DNA from: Sanguinoderma infundibulare
Taxonomy: Eukaryota; Basidiomycota; Agaricomycetes; Polyporales; Polyporaceae
Assembly (NCBI GenBank): GCA_032821775.1
Contig: JAVLRN010000007.1
Coordinates: forward strand, 1,302,001 to 1,366,000
Length of the DNA: 64,000 nt
Direction of reading: 5' to 3'
The notes under the pieces are model-generated. The model did not search any database. It saw only the letters and a list, made by a program, of their open reading frames with translations, and was not told the origin of the DNA. Positions 33,862 to 45,599 of the stretch are shown here, piece by piece (the first letter of the stretch is position 1; the number at the start of each line of letters is the position of its first letter). The position numbers were made by a program, and so were the translations under genes.

Positions 33862-35442
33862 TTACATCTGCTTGAGAAAATCCTGCTCAACAACCTCGAC
33901 AATCTGTGCAGTGGTCTCCTGTGGCTCCAGCTTGCTCTTCTTCAAGTCAAACTCTTTGAGGATATTGATGACAAACTCCATGCGGCCTTGGTCTTCTGGC
34001 TTGCCTTCCTCCTCAACAGTCTGTACCCTGGTAGCTGGGACCTTTCCTTTGGTGTCAGGGAGCTCATACCAGCTCTTATATACCAGGTTGCGGCACTTTT
34101 TGTAAGGCTTGTATAGGTGTTTGCCACAGCAGAAGCACATCTTCTTTGACAGCCAGTCCTCCTATTCCTTTGACAGCTTCTCTGGTTTGTGCACTGCATA
34201 AATGTCCATGGCATCTGGGTCCCTAGTTGTTCTCAATGAGCTGGCCTTCAGGTACTTGTTGCTCTGGTAGTTCATCTCAATTGTGAGGGCCCAGTCTAAG
34301 AAGTTTTCCCACTTGGTTGGGACAGTATGTGACTGCATTAACTGATGTGTGACCATAGTGATGCAGATGTCCCCCTTGCACTGTGCATCAATGCAGTGGA
34401 TGAGCTCAGCATCAGAGTAGCCAGACTTGATGGCAAAACAGCGGAAGTTCTCTGCAAACAAGGCAATAGACGAGTGGGACTGGGTACAGAGTTCATTCAA
34501 GGACTGCTCAGCAGACTTCTCAGGTGTGAGCTCTTGGTAGCCACTCTTGAGCCAGTCAATGAAGTGCTGCCATGTGTCAAGGGGTAACTGGTCTGCCACA
34601 GCCTGAGCAACATTGTCCATGTATGACTAAGCTCCTCCTTCCAAAAACATCAGAGCTGTGGTGATCTTGTCCTCCTCTTTCATAATGTTCTGATATCGGA
34701 ACCAGATGCCGAGTTTCTGGAGCCATTGCTCTACTGTAAGATCTGGCATCTTGCCTTTAAACTTGGGGGGGTCAGCCACCTTTGAATGGTGCATACTGCC
34801 AGCTGGAGTGGGTGCAGGTATGGCGGGTGTGGTCATGAAGGGGACAGCAGTGACAGGGGGAGCAGCAGCGAGGGCAGCCACTTGTGACTTGAGCTGCTTG
34901 ACCACATTGATGAGGACCGCATTGTTGCTGTCGAGCACATCAAAGTCCTTGCAGAGTTGCTTGTTTTCCTCCTTAAGGTTATTGATTTGTTCCTGAATGT
35001 TGTCTGTGTCTTTAATAAGAGTCAAGCAAGTGACAAAGACCTTTTACTTTTCAGCAAGTTGAGTCTGCTCAAGGACTGCCATGTTCTGATGCTTGTACAT
35101 CTTGTTGCCAAGCTGATTGTATGCCACAGCGAGGTCCTTTCTGACCATGTCATTAATTACTGCCAACATCCAGTCAGTGTACTGGGGGTGAACTGAATAG
35201 TGTGTTCCTGCTGCCTTGACCACTTCTTTTAGGGTACCATACTCCTCCTCATTGAACATCTATTTGGACAGCTCATATATGGATTCAAGGACAGACAACA
35301 TTGATGGTGAGCATGTGGAGATGTGAGATGGGGGCCTAGGGGTAGTGTCATCCCCAATCTGGCTTGACTGGCCAGGAGGTATTACTGGATCTGGCTCAAA
35401 GTCATTTGAGGCCAGGGCAGCATAGCGAGACATGTTATACAA
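33862..35442 (-). pseudogene. Ty3-A gag, one frame with a few in-frame stops
   Basis: Starts MYNMSRYAALASNDFEPDP at 35442. Five segments share one frame to 33862, separated by single TAG or TAA codons at Gln-like positions (compare 41310-42550). It holds a coiled coil (NIQEQINNLKEENKQLCKDF), the capsid (KFKGKMPDLTVEQWLQKLGI, 34765-34706; WQHFIDWLKSGYQELTPEKS) and a non-standard Cys cluster (CFCCGKHLYKPYKKC) where a zinc knuckle is expected. Because it lacks frameshifts, its damage is purely base substitution. Confidence 0.9.
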
Positions 35443-36236
35443 ACTCCGGTGTATTTCAAACTCTAAAGGAAAGAGAAACTACAAAACAATTCAGTCCAGA
35501 TATTCAAATTTTTCTAACTCAACAATAGCATTTACGATCTGTGCAACGTTCTGTCCTAAACTCTGAAACTTTATCTTTCCAAACTCTCTGCAAAACCACT
35601 CTACATTTCAGTGTTGATGGTGGGTCCAGGTGTGTCCATGAACCTTGAGGTTGTCAAGGTACCACTCGAGATGGTCAGCAATGCAGTGGAGTGCAAAGTA
35701 GCAGTCAGAGTCAGAGTTTCTGAGATCACTGACATGGTCAAAGATGGCTTGAAACCAGGTGATGACTGCTGTGACCTTGAACTCGATGATGGCGATGGTG
35801 TTGTTGATGTTGACCCTCCTGAAAGCTGGGGATCAGGTGGGCAGAGATACAATATACAAGGGGGATGAAAGGGATGGCTGAGACAGGAGGTGGGACAGGT
35901 GTAGGAGCCTGAGTGTGAGGTGTAGGAGGAAGATGTCTGGTGTAGGAGACAGGTGTAGGTAGACTCTTGCAGTGTGGGACTAGAGGTGTGTGTTTCCACG
36001 AATGGTAATGAAGATGATCCTCTTTCAAGTCCTCAAGCACACAGGATATCTGATCCTGGACTGGGAGATAACTGTGTCTCTTGTGGTAACAATGGGTAAA
36101 CTCCTGGAGGTCTTGCTCCTGGGAGGGAGTGGGAGAAGGGGATGATAAATGTGTATAAAACTTCTGGGGGGAAGAGAGATGGCTGGCTAGTGACTTGGGC
36201 ACTGAGCCAGGGGCCTGGATGTGAGATTCTATCTAA
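35443..36236 (-). other. Ty3-A 5' leader between LTR and gag
   Basis: About 800 bp of CA/CT-rich sequence on the minus strand. A long open frame (36202-35738) is Pro/Ser/His-rich and low in complexity; I do not treat it as a gene. The primer binding site should start at 36236 on the minus strand (TTAGATAGAATCTCAC), but I could not match it to a tRNA. Confidence 0.5.
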
Positions 36237-37731
36237 TGTCACAGCTGAGCAACTGTGCTGATACACTATTCCAGGGCCTGTGTACAGTCAAGATGACTAA
36301 GGGCTGAGAGAGGCGAGGTCAGAGCGACGTTGCCGGTGTCGGGGGTAAGTATGGTCTTGAGTTCCCTTTGGTTGCGATCGTAACCAGTGCTAGAAAGAGG
36401 GGGAAAAGAGTGTGCAGGGTCAAAGGTCAAAAGTCATGGTGAAAGTCATGTAATGAGTTGCTGTCTCTGTCGCAAGTCGGCCAGTCGCAAGTCGCTGTCG
36501 CAGGTCGCAGGCAATGGCTGATCAAAGGTGAAGTCAAATTGCAGTTGCTCATCAGAGAAATGAGAGGTAAAGGGTGGGGGATCCAAGATTGTCTGCCTGG
36601 ACAGCAGGGTGAGAGGTTAAGTATATCACTGACAGTAGCTATGTGTGATGGCTATGGGCTAGGCTGCCTCACGACCAAGGACGAACACAACACCCATGTT
36701 AGAAACCCTCCGGAACTTCAGCAGTTGTCGGGCAACTACGGTCATGGTCTGTGACTCTTGACCGGCTTGCCTTAGTAGTGTGTGCATGTAATCACTGTCG
36801 TGCGACCATGCAACTTGTCCGTCTTCAGATGTTGGGACCAGTACCTGTTGCAGAAGTTGCTAAGTGAGGGATGATCTGTAATTGGCTGTGTGACATGACT
36901 GCAAAAACAATTGGAAGACTTAACTTGTGGCCCGCTGCCACACCGCTGCACAGCTGACAGGGGCGGTTGGGCTGGGCTGCATGCATCTCTAGGTCTGGAT
37001 CCAGTCAGGCCTTTGATGGTCTGGACTTAATGCAGCATCATTGCATGTGACCAATGCACTAAACCTGTTCGGCCATGGCCGAATGGCATGTCATGCAAGT
37101 CTCCATATTGTCAGCGACTTGGGAACTCCTGTGATGTTGACTTCGTGAAGTCGTGGTGGCTGTCCAAAAGAAGAAGTTGTATCAGCTTTCAAGGCCAGAA
37201 GCATTGGATGCACATCAGCACCACAAACAAAACAAAAACAAAGCTTACTGGTGTGGGCTGACACACAGTAGAGTGGGCAGAGGCAAAGAGGATAGATTGT
37301 CTAGACAGAAAGATGACTGGTGGCAGGGGCTGTTAAGCTGCCTACAATGGAGGGGGGGAGAGAACAAGAGACAGAATCTAAGGTCTCTGAGCCTCACCTC
37401 ACAGCCTTTATATACTATTACAGAAGGGTGCACAGACCATGTCCTATGTGGTCATGTTTGGTACATATATGAGGGAACAATGAGGTCACCATGAGGCTGC
37501 CATAAGGCCAGAGAACAATAAGGGAATCTCTTTATATAACAATGACCAATGTCCATGATGGGTCAGAATCAGACTCCTTCTGGGCCAGCCTTGAGAGATA
37601 AGATATGATAAACAGTATCTGGGGTCACGCCCTCAGATAAGATAGGATGGAAGATAATGATAAATGTCATCTGGGCTGTGCCAGCCTTGAGGAATGAAAC
37701 ATTGCCAAATGTGGCACAAAAAACTGTGACA
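36237..37731 (-). mobile_element. 5' LTR of the complete Ty3-A element, interrupted by R1
   Basis: Begins TGTCACAGCTGAGC at 36237 and ends CTGTGACA at 37731. The R1 insertion (36259-37217) splits it 22 bp from its inner edge. The rest (37218-37731) aligns with 28476-28996. Without R1 and its duplicated bases the length is about 530 bp. Confidence 0.88.
36259..37217 (-). mobile_element. R1: LTR-like element, TGATACAC...GCACATCA ends
   Basis: A 959-bp copy of the R family (R2 53814-54804, R3 57425-58374, both in the other orientation), with TG...CA ends. Flanks are GTGC and GCAC; the empty site in the other LTR reads CTGCATCAC, so the duplication is eroded. It has no convincing ORF and contains repeated GTCGCAAGTCGC motifs near 36460-36510. 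Confidence 0.75.
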
Positions 37732-37736
37732 CTGCC

Positions 37737-38885
37737 TGGTTACACCCTCTGCCAATTCCCTTATTTTCCTGGCAATCATCAGAAATGGACTTCCTTGACC
37801 CATTCCCTGATGTTGGTGGTTTTAACTACATTTGGATAGTTATATGCTGCCTCACCAACATGATTCACCTGATACTCTGTCGAGTAACTGATACAGCATC
37901 TGACCTCACAGCAATCTACATCCATGAGGTCATCCGTCTGTATGGTGTGCCTGAGACAATTGTCTCAGACCACAACTTGAAATTCACCTTATGATTCTGG
38001 TGTAAAGTGCACAGGCTACTTGGTATGAATCTGTTGATGTCCACAGCATTTCACCTGCAGACTGATGGTGCAACTGAGCATGTGATCTGCAATGTTGGGC
38101 AGATCTCGCACTCAGTTGTGGAATCTGACCAGCAGAATTGGGTTGAAAAACTGCCACTTGTAGAGTTTGCACTCAACACAAGTGTCAGTGCCTCAACCAG
38201 TTTTGCTCCATTTGAGCTCAATTATGACTATATGCTGAAAATGAGCTCATTTTCAAATGTACCGAGCACATTCCCTAATGTAACTGCATTCACTGAACAT
38301 GCTCGCCATAATTTGGAGCAAGTGCATGATGCTTTGATCATGGTGAGGGTTGTTAGTACTCACCAGGCTAACAAACATCACTCCGATAGTGTTCCCGTGT
38401 TTCAAAAGGGCAATTTAGTTTTTCTATCCACAAAAAACTTATCACTCCCAAAGGGATGTGTGAGAAAGCTTGCACCTAAGTATATTGGCCCATTTTCAGT
38501 GGTTGCAGCACACCTGGATATGGCTACATATACGCTTGACATCCCACCAGACTTATGGTGTCATCAAGTGCACCCTACATTCAACATAAGCTTACTGAAG
38601 CTGCACAAGCCAAATAACGATTTACTATTCCCTGTACATAAAGTCAAACAATTTTATAACTTCAGAATGCCTGTAAATCTTGAATGGCAAGTTGACAAAA
38701 TTGTTGGGCACCAGTGGGATGGTGAAACACTCCAGTTTCTCATCCACTGGACCATGGACAAGCATATGTGGAAAGTGCACAGTGAATGCAAAGAGCTGAA
38801 GGCTCTAGATGAGTACTTACAGTTACTCAGAATCGTAGACATCATGAAGTTGCTGCGCAAACCTTATGACATCATGAAGATCTAA
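37737..38885 (+). pseudogene. Ty3 family B pol, part 2: integrase core and C-terminus
   Basis: Continues the frame that stopped at 28449. The core motifs are EMDFLDPFPDVGG near 37783-37821 (first catalytic Asp), ETIVSDHNLKFTL near 37956-37992 (second Asp), and FHLQTDGATEHVICNV near 38050-38097 (catalytic Glu). The C-terminal barrel follows (KLAPKYIGPFSVV, 38466-38505; HQVHPTFNISLLKLHKPN, 38563-38615), and a chromodomain-like tail (WQVDKIVGHQWDGETLQFLI) ends at 38885. From 38007 to 38885 there is a 292-residue stop-free stretch, long for this window. Confidence 0.9.
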
Positions 38886-40100
38886 TTGATCAGTCATGAT
38901 CGCCAAGTACGAGTGGCATGCCTGAACTGGCAGCCACCCAGCAATGGCCATGACCCCTTTCAATAAAGGAGTCTATTGACTGTTACATCTGTATGTCAGT
39001 AGCCTCCATCACCACTGAATCCCTGCTCTCACATCTCTTTCTGTCATGCCTACTGGTGCTGCAAATTCTGGCCAGCTGCCTTAGCTGCCACTTACACTGG
39101 GACACCAACATGACATGCAACACTCACCATTTCAAACACCCAGCTCAATGCCCACACCTAAAGGACTGGTTCCATCACAAAACCAAAGCACTGGATCAAT
39201 GCCAATGGAGCTCGGCCAACTGGGTGTGTTAAGAGAGGGAGGAGCCACTCCACCCAGATATGGGCCTTTGCACCTGATAAGTCTGACCCCCCACTCCCCC
39301 ACAGTATTATGCACTGCCACCTTATGCATACAAATACATGCCGGTGCACTATGCATATGTACCACCAGCAGGGTACCCACTGGTGTACAGTGCCAAACTG
39401 GTGCTGCAATATGCATATCCTGCTATTGTGGTGCCTGCACTAGCAGCCATGTCTTCACCATATCTGGCAGAGACATGGCACGTCCAGCAAAGCCTGCATG
39501 ACCGCATTGCCGAGCTCACCAGCCACAATGTGGTTGCCAAGCAGGAGATCTACTGCCTATAGCAGGAGAATGCTGAGCTCCACCATGCATGAGAGCATGA
39601 TGATGCTTCCCTGCCACATGAGCCCACATACACCTGCAGCTCCAGGTACCATCCATACACCCGGAGCCCTGTGGCCCATGGCAGCCAGAAACATGACTTT
39701 CATTGGTCACGTAGTGACCACAGGAGTCATGGCTTGATGCTCTCGGCCCCACCCACTCAGACGAGGGTGCCAGCCAGATAGTTTGTAAAAAAAACCTCAG
39801 CACAGACTGACTCGACCTCCACAGGTGCATCCATGTCTCAGAATGCACCCAAACCGAGTGCTCCCAGCACTCATGCATACACCATGACTGACCACCTAAG
39901 TCCAGTCAGCCGCTGCAAAGACTCCATCTCCTTCAATGACTCCCTGCTACTGAAGTTGTTGGAACACACCAAGCTAGGGCAGCTTGATCCATCGGTCGAG
40001 CTGCACCTGTGCTCAAAGTGGTATCAACACTGGCATTGGTCTTCGCATTCAGCACCCAAACTGGCACCCATGAGTGGATGTAGTTGGACAATGAATAGTG
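38886..40100 (+). other. Unassigned plus-strand coding remnants after Ty3-B
   Basis: 38886-39100 has no recognisable motif and may hold the element's 3' end, but I see no repeat to prove an LTR. From 39300 a frame rich in Tyr/Pro reads YYALPPYAYKYMPVHYAYVP, then HDRIAELTSHNVVAKQEIY (coiled-coil-like) near 39500-39560, as in some fungal gag leaders. From 39890 another reads SRCKDSISFNDSLLLKLLEH. The family was not recognised. Confidence 0.35.
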
Positions 40101-41190
40101 TAGTGGTCATTCTCCATGAAAACTTAATCCAACAGGTCCTCAACAATAGATAGGGTCATGTCTTTGAGCTCTGAGAGTATGTCTTTATTGTTTTCCAGGC
40201 ATTCTGAAAATGGGGCACTTTTGAGGTTGATGATGTCATAATCATTCTCTGATGACTCAGTGCTGTGGGTGGTCAATGTCATGTTGTCTAATACTGCCCT
40301 TAGAAGGATGTCAAAGGGGTTGTTGTGAGTGATGATGGGTGCAGAGATGAAGCTGAGGTCATAGCTGTTCATCTGCAGTGGGGGAATGTTCTTCTTGTTG
40401 GAGTTGTTGATTGACTCTATATCTCACAGTGTCCAGTTTAGAGTTTTCCAAGGTGGAATGTTTGAAGTTGAGACTTTGCTCCATCCTGTAGGGGTGTACT
40501 CCTCAAGGAGGGTGGTGCTCTGTCCTTTGTGGAAGGGGATGGAGTAGTCATTAATCCACTAAGGGTCTAGGTTTGCCTGAAAAGGCCAGGTGTAAACATA
40601 TTGTGTGCAAGTGAGAAGAAGGTCAGATAATGCACAAGTCATCTGCCCAGTGGTGAGATGTTCCATTTAGCCAGTCAGCTGCATTGATGATGTTATTGTG
40701 TGCAGCAACTATGGGGCACTGTGCTTGTTTCTTCTCAGAAGTGGAGGCTCCTGACTTGTGAACATATAAAGCAAGCTCTGTGTAGATTGGTGCTGTTGTA
40801 CTTCTTAGTGTTTGATAGTGAGAAAGGTTGTGTAGTGATATGTGGTTTTAGTTGTTGAGAGAATGTTGCTTCTCACTAAAAACTAAGGAGACTTGCCACA
40901 AGGTGTATGGGGTTTCCTCTTGTTTCAAAAGTGACTTTGTCAAGTCTGAGAGAGATGAAAGTAGTGCTTATTTGATAATAGCCTGTTAAGCCTATTGAGA
41001 TCTGCTTATGCACTTGTACTGTGACACTGTCTGGAAGTCTGACCTCTTTTTTTATAGACCCTATAGACTTCACAATCCTATTCTTTCTTTTTGTAGGTGT
41101 ACTGCTTGAACTGACAGAGTTTCTTCTATATATAAGTTCTATAGTGTGGTTGACATCTATGTTTTGTGTGTCTATCTGAGACACTTCTTT
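40100..41190 (-). other. Unidentified AT-rich coding remnants, minus strand
   Basis: Two minus-strand frames stand out. One at 41184-40876 reads MSQIDTQNIDVNHTIELIYR and VRLPDSVTVQVHKQISIGLT; the other at 40372-40124 reads MNSYDLSFISAPIITHNNPF. Between them AAHNNIINAADWLNGTSHHW (40710-40650) suggests the same gene with stops. The Ser/Lys/Asp composition resembles gag-like proteins, but I recognise no domain. It directly precedes the Ty3-A copy at 41270. Confidence 0.35.
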
Positions 41191-41269
41191 CTGATCTTGA
41201 CTTGTACTTGCTGGCTCTGGTGGTTATCAGGTAAGCCTGGATGTTAATACTTGCTGGGCTCAAGGATTT

Positions 41270-44108
41270 TCTTCTTCAAAAGACCAACTGACTAACATGA
41301 ACCACTGATTGTTGGTAGTTGAGCAGGCCCAGCTTGTCAAAAAGCAGAAGAGTTTCACTACTTATGCAACTTTCTTCAACAAGACAAGTGACCTTGGTAT
41401 ATGCATCAGTGACCTTGAAGAAGACAATAAGAAGCTGAAGGCAGAAGTCATGACACTCAACAAGGACCTCGAGGTATTCAACCACAATAATACAACCCTT
41501 GTTAATGCTATCAAGCAGCTGAAGTTACAAGTGTCTGCTATTGCAGCTAACTGTCCAGCTTCTACTGTCATGTCCTTCATGCCTGCAGCCCCTGTGCCCA
41601 CTCCAGCTGGCAATATGCACTATCTGAAGATTGCAGACCCCTTCAAGTTTAAAGATAAGACTCCAGATCTCACAGTAGAGCAATGGCTCCAGAAACTTGG
41701 CATTTGATTCTGATACCAGAACATCACATCAGATGAGAACAAGATCACCACAGCCCTTATGTTTTTAGAGTGAGGAGCTCAGTTGTACATGGATGACATT
41801 GCCTAGGCCATAGCAGACTAGATACTCCTTGGCACATGGCAGCATTTTATTGACCAACTTAAAAGTAGTTACTAAAAGCTCATACCCAAAAAGTCTGCCC
41901 AACAGTCCTTGAATTAACTCTGTGCCTGGTTTCACTTGTCTATTGCCTCATTTGTGGAGAACTTCTGCCATTTCACCATCAATTCTGGCTACTCTGATGC
42001 TGAGCTCATTCACCCCATTGATGCACAGTGCAAGGGAGAGATTTGCACCACTATGGTCACTCACCAGTCGATGCAGCCACACACTGTCCTGACCAAATGA
42101 AAGAACTTTCTAGACTGGGCCCTTGCAATCAAGATGAACTACTAAAGCAACAAGTACTCAAAGGCCAGCTCCTCATTAAAAGCAACTAGGGATCCTAATG
42201 CCATGGATATTGACTCAATGTGTAAGCTGGAGAAGCTATTAAAGGAACAGAAAGACTGGCTGTCAAAGAAGATGTACTTCTGCTGTGGCAAACATTCATA
42301 CAAACCTTATAAAAAATGCCACAACCCAGTATACAAAGGCTGGTATGAGCTCCCTGACACTAAAGGAAAGACCCCAGCTACCAAAGTACAGACTGTCAAG
42401 GAGAAAGGCAAGCCAGAAGACCAAGGTCACATGGAGTTTGTTATCAATACCCTCAAAGAGTTTGATATAAAGAAGAGCAAGTCAGAGGAACAGGAAACCA
42501 CTGCATGGATCATCAAGGTTGTTGAACAGGATTTTCTCGAGTGGATGTAATGGACACTGGTCATGATATCCACTTTTATACTAGTAGCATAAACCACCTA
42601 GAGGAATTATTTGTACCCAGATCAAACTATCTATATCTTACTTCATTCCACAGACAGCAATAGTCATTTGATCTTAAACTCACCCTCAAGCAAGGTATAT
42701 ATGAAATCCAGTCAGAAGGGCTTACTGACTGTGGATCAAATTTTCCTCATTACCGGTTTGTACAACAACATGATTTAGAACTTCATCACCTCTCATGAGA
42801 AATTCAAGTTTACAATACTGATGCCACTAAGAACAAGAAAGGCTTTAATCACACATTATGTTTGATGCCTTGTCACTACCAGCAACCACACCAGTTGGGA
42901 GTCCCTCTTCATCACCAACATAGGAAACTGGGACATTATCGTTGGCATAACATATCTATAACAACACAACCCTGAAATCGACTGAAGGGCCAGCTGAGTG
43001 GAGTTTACCTGATGCCCCCATGCTTGCAAATCAAGGGCTGTTTCAGTGCAGGATGAAGAAGTACAGACAGTTCAAGAGCCCTGCTTAGAGGAATTTGCAC
43101 AGGATAACTATAGACAGCTCAGTTCAGAATCATGGGGCAATCCTAATCAGCTTGTGCATTGGATGCAGTTTTCAGATTACTCTAATGCATGAATCCTTTA
43201 TGCCTAAGTCAAAGAGAAAGCAGAAGGTGGTCTATTGTCAGGAGGACAGGACAAAGACTATTAATCCAGTCATGTGCCTTCACACTACCACCAGTATGGT
43301 GATGTGTTCTCAAAAAAGATCTCAGAACAGATGCCAACTTGCAAGCCCTATGACCATGCCATTGAGCTAGCAGAGGGTGCTCATCTGCCCAAATCTGCCA
43401 AGCTGTACCTGCTAAACCCTTAGAAGCGTAACTTGCTAGATGGATGGATCAATGAGCAGGAAGCCAAAGGATACATCTAAAAGTCTAAAAGCCCTGCAGC
43501 AGCACCTGTCTTCTTGGTTAAGAAGAAAGATGGCAGTTTACATCTTGTGCAAGACTACCAGGCTCTCAATGCAGCAACCAAGAAGGACAAGTTTTCAATT
43601 TCTTGCATCCCTGACCTTATTGATCAACTCTCTCAGCCATCTATTTTCACCTCTCTGGACTTGAGGTGGGGATACAACAATGTTTGCATGTAAGAAGGCG
43701 ATGAGGAAAAGACAGCATTCATCACTTACCATGGCCTATACCAGCCAACAGTTATGACATTTAGCCTCTGCAACACTTCAAACACCTTTCAGACTATGAT
43801 GAACGAGATTCTCAAAGAGAAAATGGCAACTGACCATGTGGTAGTTTACATTGATGACATCCTCATCTTCACAGATGACCTCACTCTCCATCAACAACTC
43901 ACAGAAAGAGTGCTCCAGAAGTTATGTGCTAATGACCTCTTTGTCAAATCTGACAAGTGCTGTTTCAAACAAGCATCTATAGAGTTTCTAGGCTTTATCA
44001 TCTCAAAGAACTTGATCATGATGGACCTGTCTAAGGTAGAGGGTGTTACAAACTGGCCAACACCAACAAAGGTCAAGCATGTATAAGCCTTCCTCAGCCT
44101 TGCCAACT
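41270..44108 (+). pseudogene. Ty3 family A gag-protease-RT fragment, plus strand
   Basis: Gag (coiled coil DLEEDNKKLKAEVMTLNKDL; KTPDLTVEQWLQKLGI; the CCGKHSYKPYKKC cluster), protease region (WESLFITNIGNWDIIVGITYL near 42890-42960) and RT (PVFLVKKKDGSLHLVQDYQA, 43508-43567; MTFSLCNTSNTFQTMMNEIL; YIDD near 43850; FLGFIISKNLIMMDLSKVEG). Stops replace Trp, Arg or Gln (for example LGI, stop, F, stop, YQN where the copy near 34700 has WFR). Frames shift between gag and RT. It ends in the RNase H entry (AFLSLANL), where a MITE begins. It contains the empty site for the LTR inserted in the two minus-strand copies. Confidence 0.88.
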
Positions 44109-44758
44109 TAGGCTGTATCATGGATGTAGGTTACCCACATGAGTTTTCATGGGTTTTAGGTGTGGGTGTAGATGTGGGCCAGATTTGGCTCACTCATGGC
44201 AAAACCCACACCCATGCCATGGGTTGTAGGTATAGCTGCTGACATAAGCACCTATAGCAGTCTTTTCAGGCTGGAGGCATTATTTCTGCTCTTACTAATT
44301 CATTTCTGCACTGTTTGAGGTGCTTCTTTTGATATCTTAATTGTTGTAGCAATGCCCATAGAATGCAACAGTGTCAAGCCACAAGCACTGCTATGAATAG
44401 AAGGGGGTAAGGAGGAGGAAGTGCCCATAGCAAAGCCTCCAGTGGTTGCCTTGAAGTAATTAATACCTTATTAGAAAGCTACTAATTATCACTTTCCAAT
44501 GTGACTTTGGTCTGTGCCCCAGTTGTTGAGATATATGTCTGAGAAGCATGGTGTGGCTCAGAGTTGATGGCTTTAGCATACCATAGAATGGCCAGAAATC
44601 TGAGAATGAATGATATGTCTTAGATATAGCAGTTAGTAGCTTTGAGGAGCAACAACAATGATGGAAATCTGTCAGTCTATCACTGAACAACAACAACAAT
44701 GACCTTTCTACCTCCCTCAATGCATCTAAAGACTCATTGACACCCATGCTACAGTCTA
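44109..44758. mobile_element. hAT-type MITE, TAGGCTGTAGCATGGGTG family
   Basis: 650 bp with terminal inverted repeats TAGGCTGTATCATGGATG and CACCCATGCTACAGTCTA. No direct target duplication: the left flank is the Ty3-A RNase H entry and the right flank is the end of the chromodomain (AGCCATCTGGAGCC), so about 2 kb of Ty3-A is missing between them. Its subterminal CCCACACCCATG repeats resemble the right end near hAT-1 (56739-56756). Confidence 0.8.
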
Positions 44759-45430
44759 AAGCCATCTGGAGCCTGTACGAAATGTTAAGCACTGCAAGGA
44801 GCTACTTGACGAGTTTCATATCACACATCCCAATACTGTCCAGCCCACCTCTCTCACCAACCTCTGACCAGTACATGCCCAGTTCAATTGTCATATTTGG
44901 AATGTCTGCTTTATAGGAGCTCAGGTTTTGAAGAGGGGGTAGTGTTATGGTTTTTTATGCCATGTTTGACAACTCTCATTTCTGAAGTCTGGTACAGTCC
45001 AGATGGTGCTTATCATTATCTTATCTGGGAGTGTGACCCTAGATGCAGTTTATCATATCTTGTCTTCCAATGCCAGCCTGGGAGGAGCCTAGTTCTGGTT
45101 CATCAAAGACATTGATCATTGTTATATAAACAGACTTTTTTATTATTATCCAGCCTCATTATGACCTTATAGTAGCCTCATTGTTGCCTCCTGTAGGTGC
45201 CAAATGTGACCACACAGGTATATGATCTGTGCACCCTTCTGTAGTAGTATATAAGGGCTGTGATGTGGAGTACAGAGACTTTAGATTCTGCCTCTTGTTC
45301 TCTCCCCTCCTCTGTAGGCAGCCTAACGGTCCGTGCCACCAGTTGTCTTTCTGTTTAGACAATCTATCCTCTTTGCCTCTGCCCACTCCACTGTGTGTTA
45401 GCATACACCAGACTACTTATTTTCTTAAAA
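44759..45430 (+). mobile_element. Ty3-A 3' end: tail of pol, polypurine tract and truncated LTR
   Basis: 44759-44928 aligns with the tail after the Ty3-A chromodomain (29170-28997). A polypurine run (GAAGAGGGGGTAG, 44930-44942) precedes the LTR start TGTTATGG at 44943. The LTR has a TATA-like box (GTATATAAGGG near 45247) and breaks off near 45430, where a MITE fragment begins. Confidence 0.82.
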
Positions 45431-45598
45431 AAACCTCATGGATAATCTGCAGATAACCTATGATCCCAAAACCTCTGACCTAGATCTGTATCTGACTCAT
45501 GCACCAGGTACCCATATCCACAAGATCTATATCCACAGGTCCAGATCTGAGTATATATGGGTATATCTGCAAGGAATCCATATCTATGTTCAACCTTA
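45431..45598 (-). mobile_element. Truncated hAT-type MITE at a tail-to-tail junction
   Basis: About 168 bp that match, in reverse, the first 170 bp of the element at 59215. Only one end (CTATGTTCAACCTTA, 45584-45598) remains. It sits exactly between a plus-strand Ty3-A LTR and a minus-strand Ty3-A pol, so it lies at a rearrangement point. Confidence 0.75.
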
Positions 45599-45599
45599 T

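Larger units (their letters stand above)
28455..37731 (-). mobile_element. Complete Ty3 family A chromovirus (nested in Ty3-B), 5-bp TSD
   Basis: A full element with both LTRs (28455-28996 and 36237-37731) and a perfect 5-bp target duplication, CTGCC, at 28450-28454 and 37732-37736. The order on the minus strand is 5' LTR, leader, gag, protease/RT, RNase H, integrase, chromodomain, polypurine tract, 3' LTR. Two younger insertions lie inside it: a solo LTR (30802-31893) in RNase H and element R1 (36259-37217) in the 5' LTR. Without these two it is about 7.2 kb. Its genes carry stops and small indels, so it is inactive. Confidence 0.93.

Noticed and set aside
35738..36266. A Pro/His-rich secreted or structural protein
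   Set aside because: It lies between the 5' LTR and gag of Ty3-A, is low in complexity and has no homologous frame in other copies.
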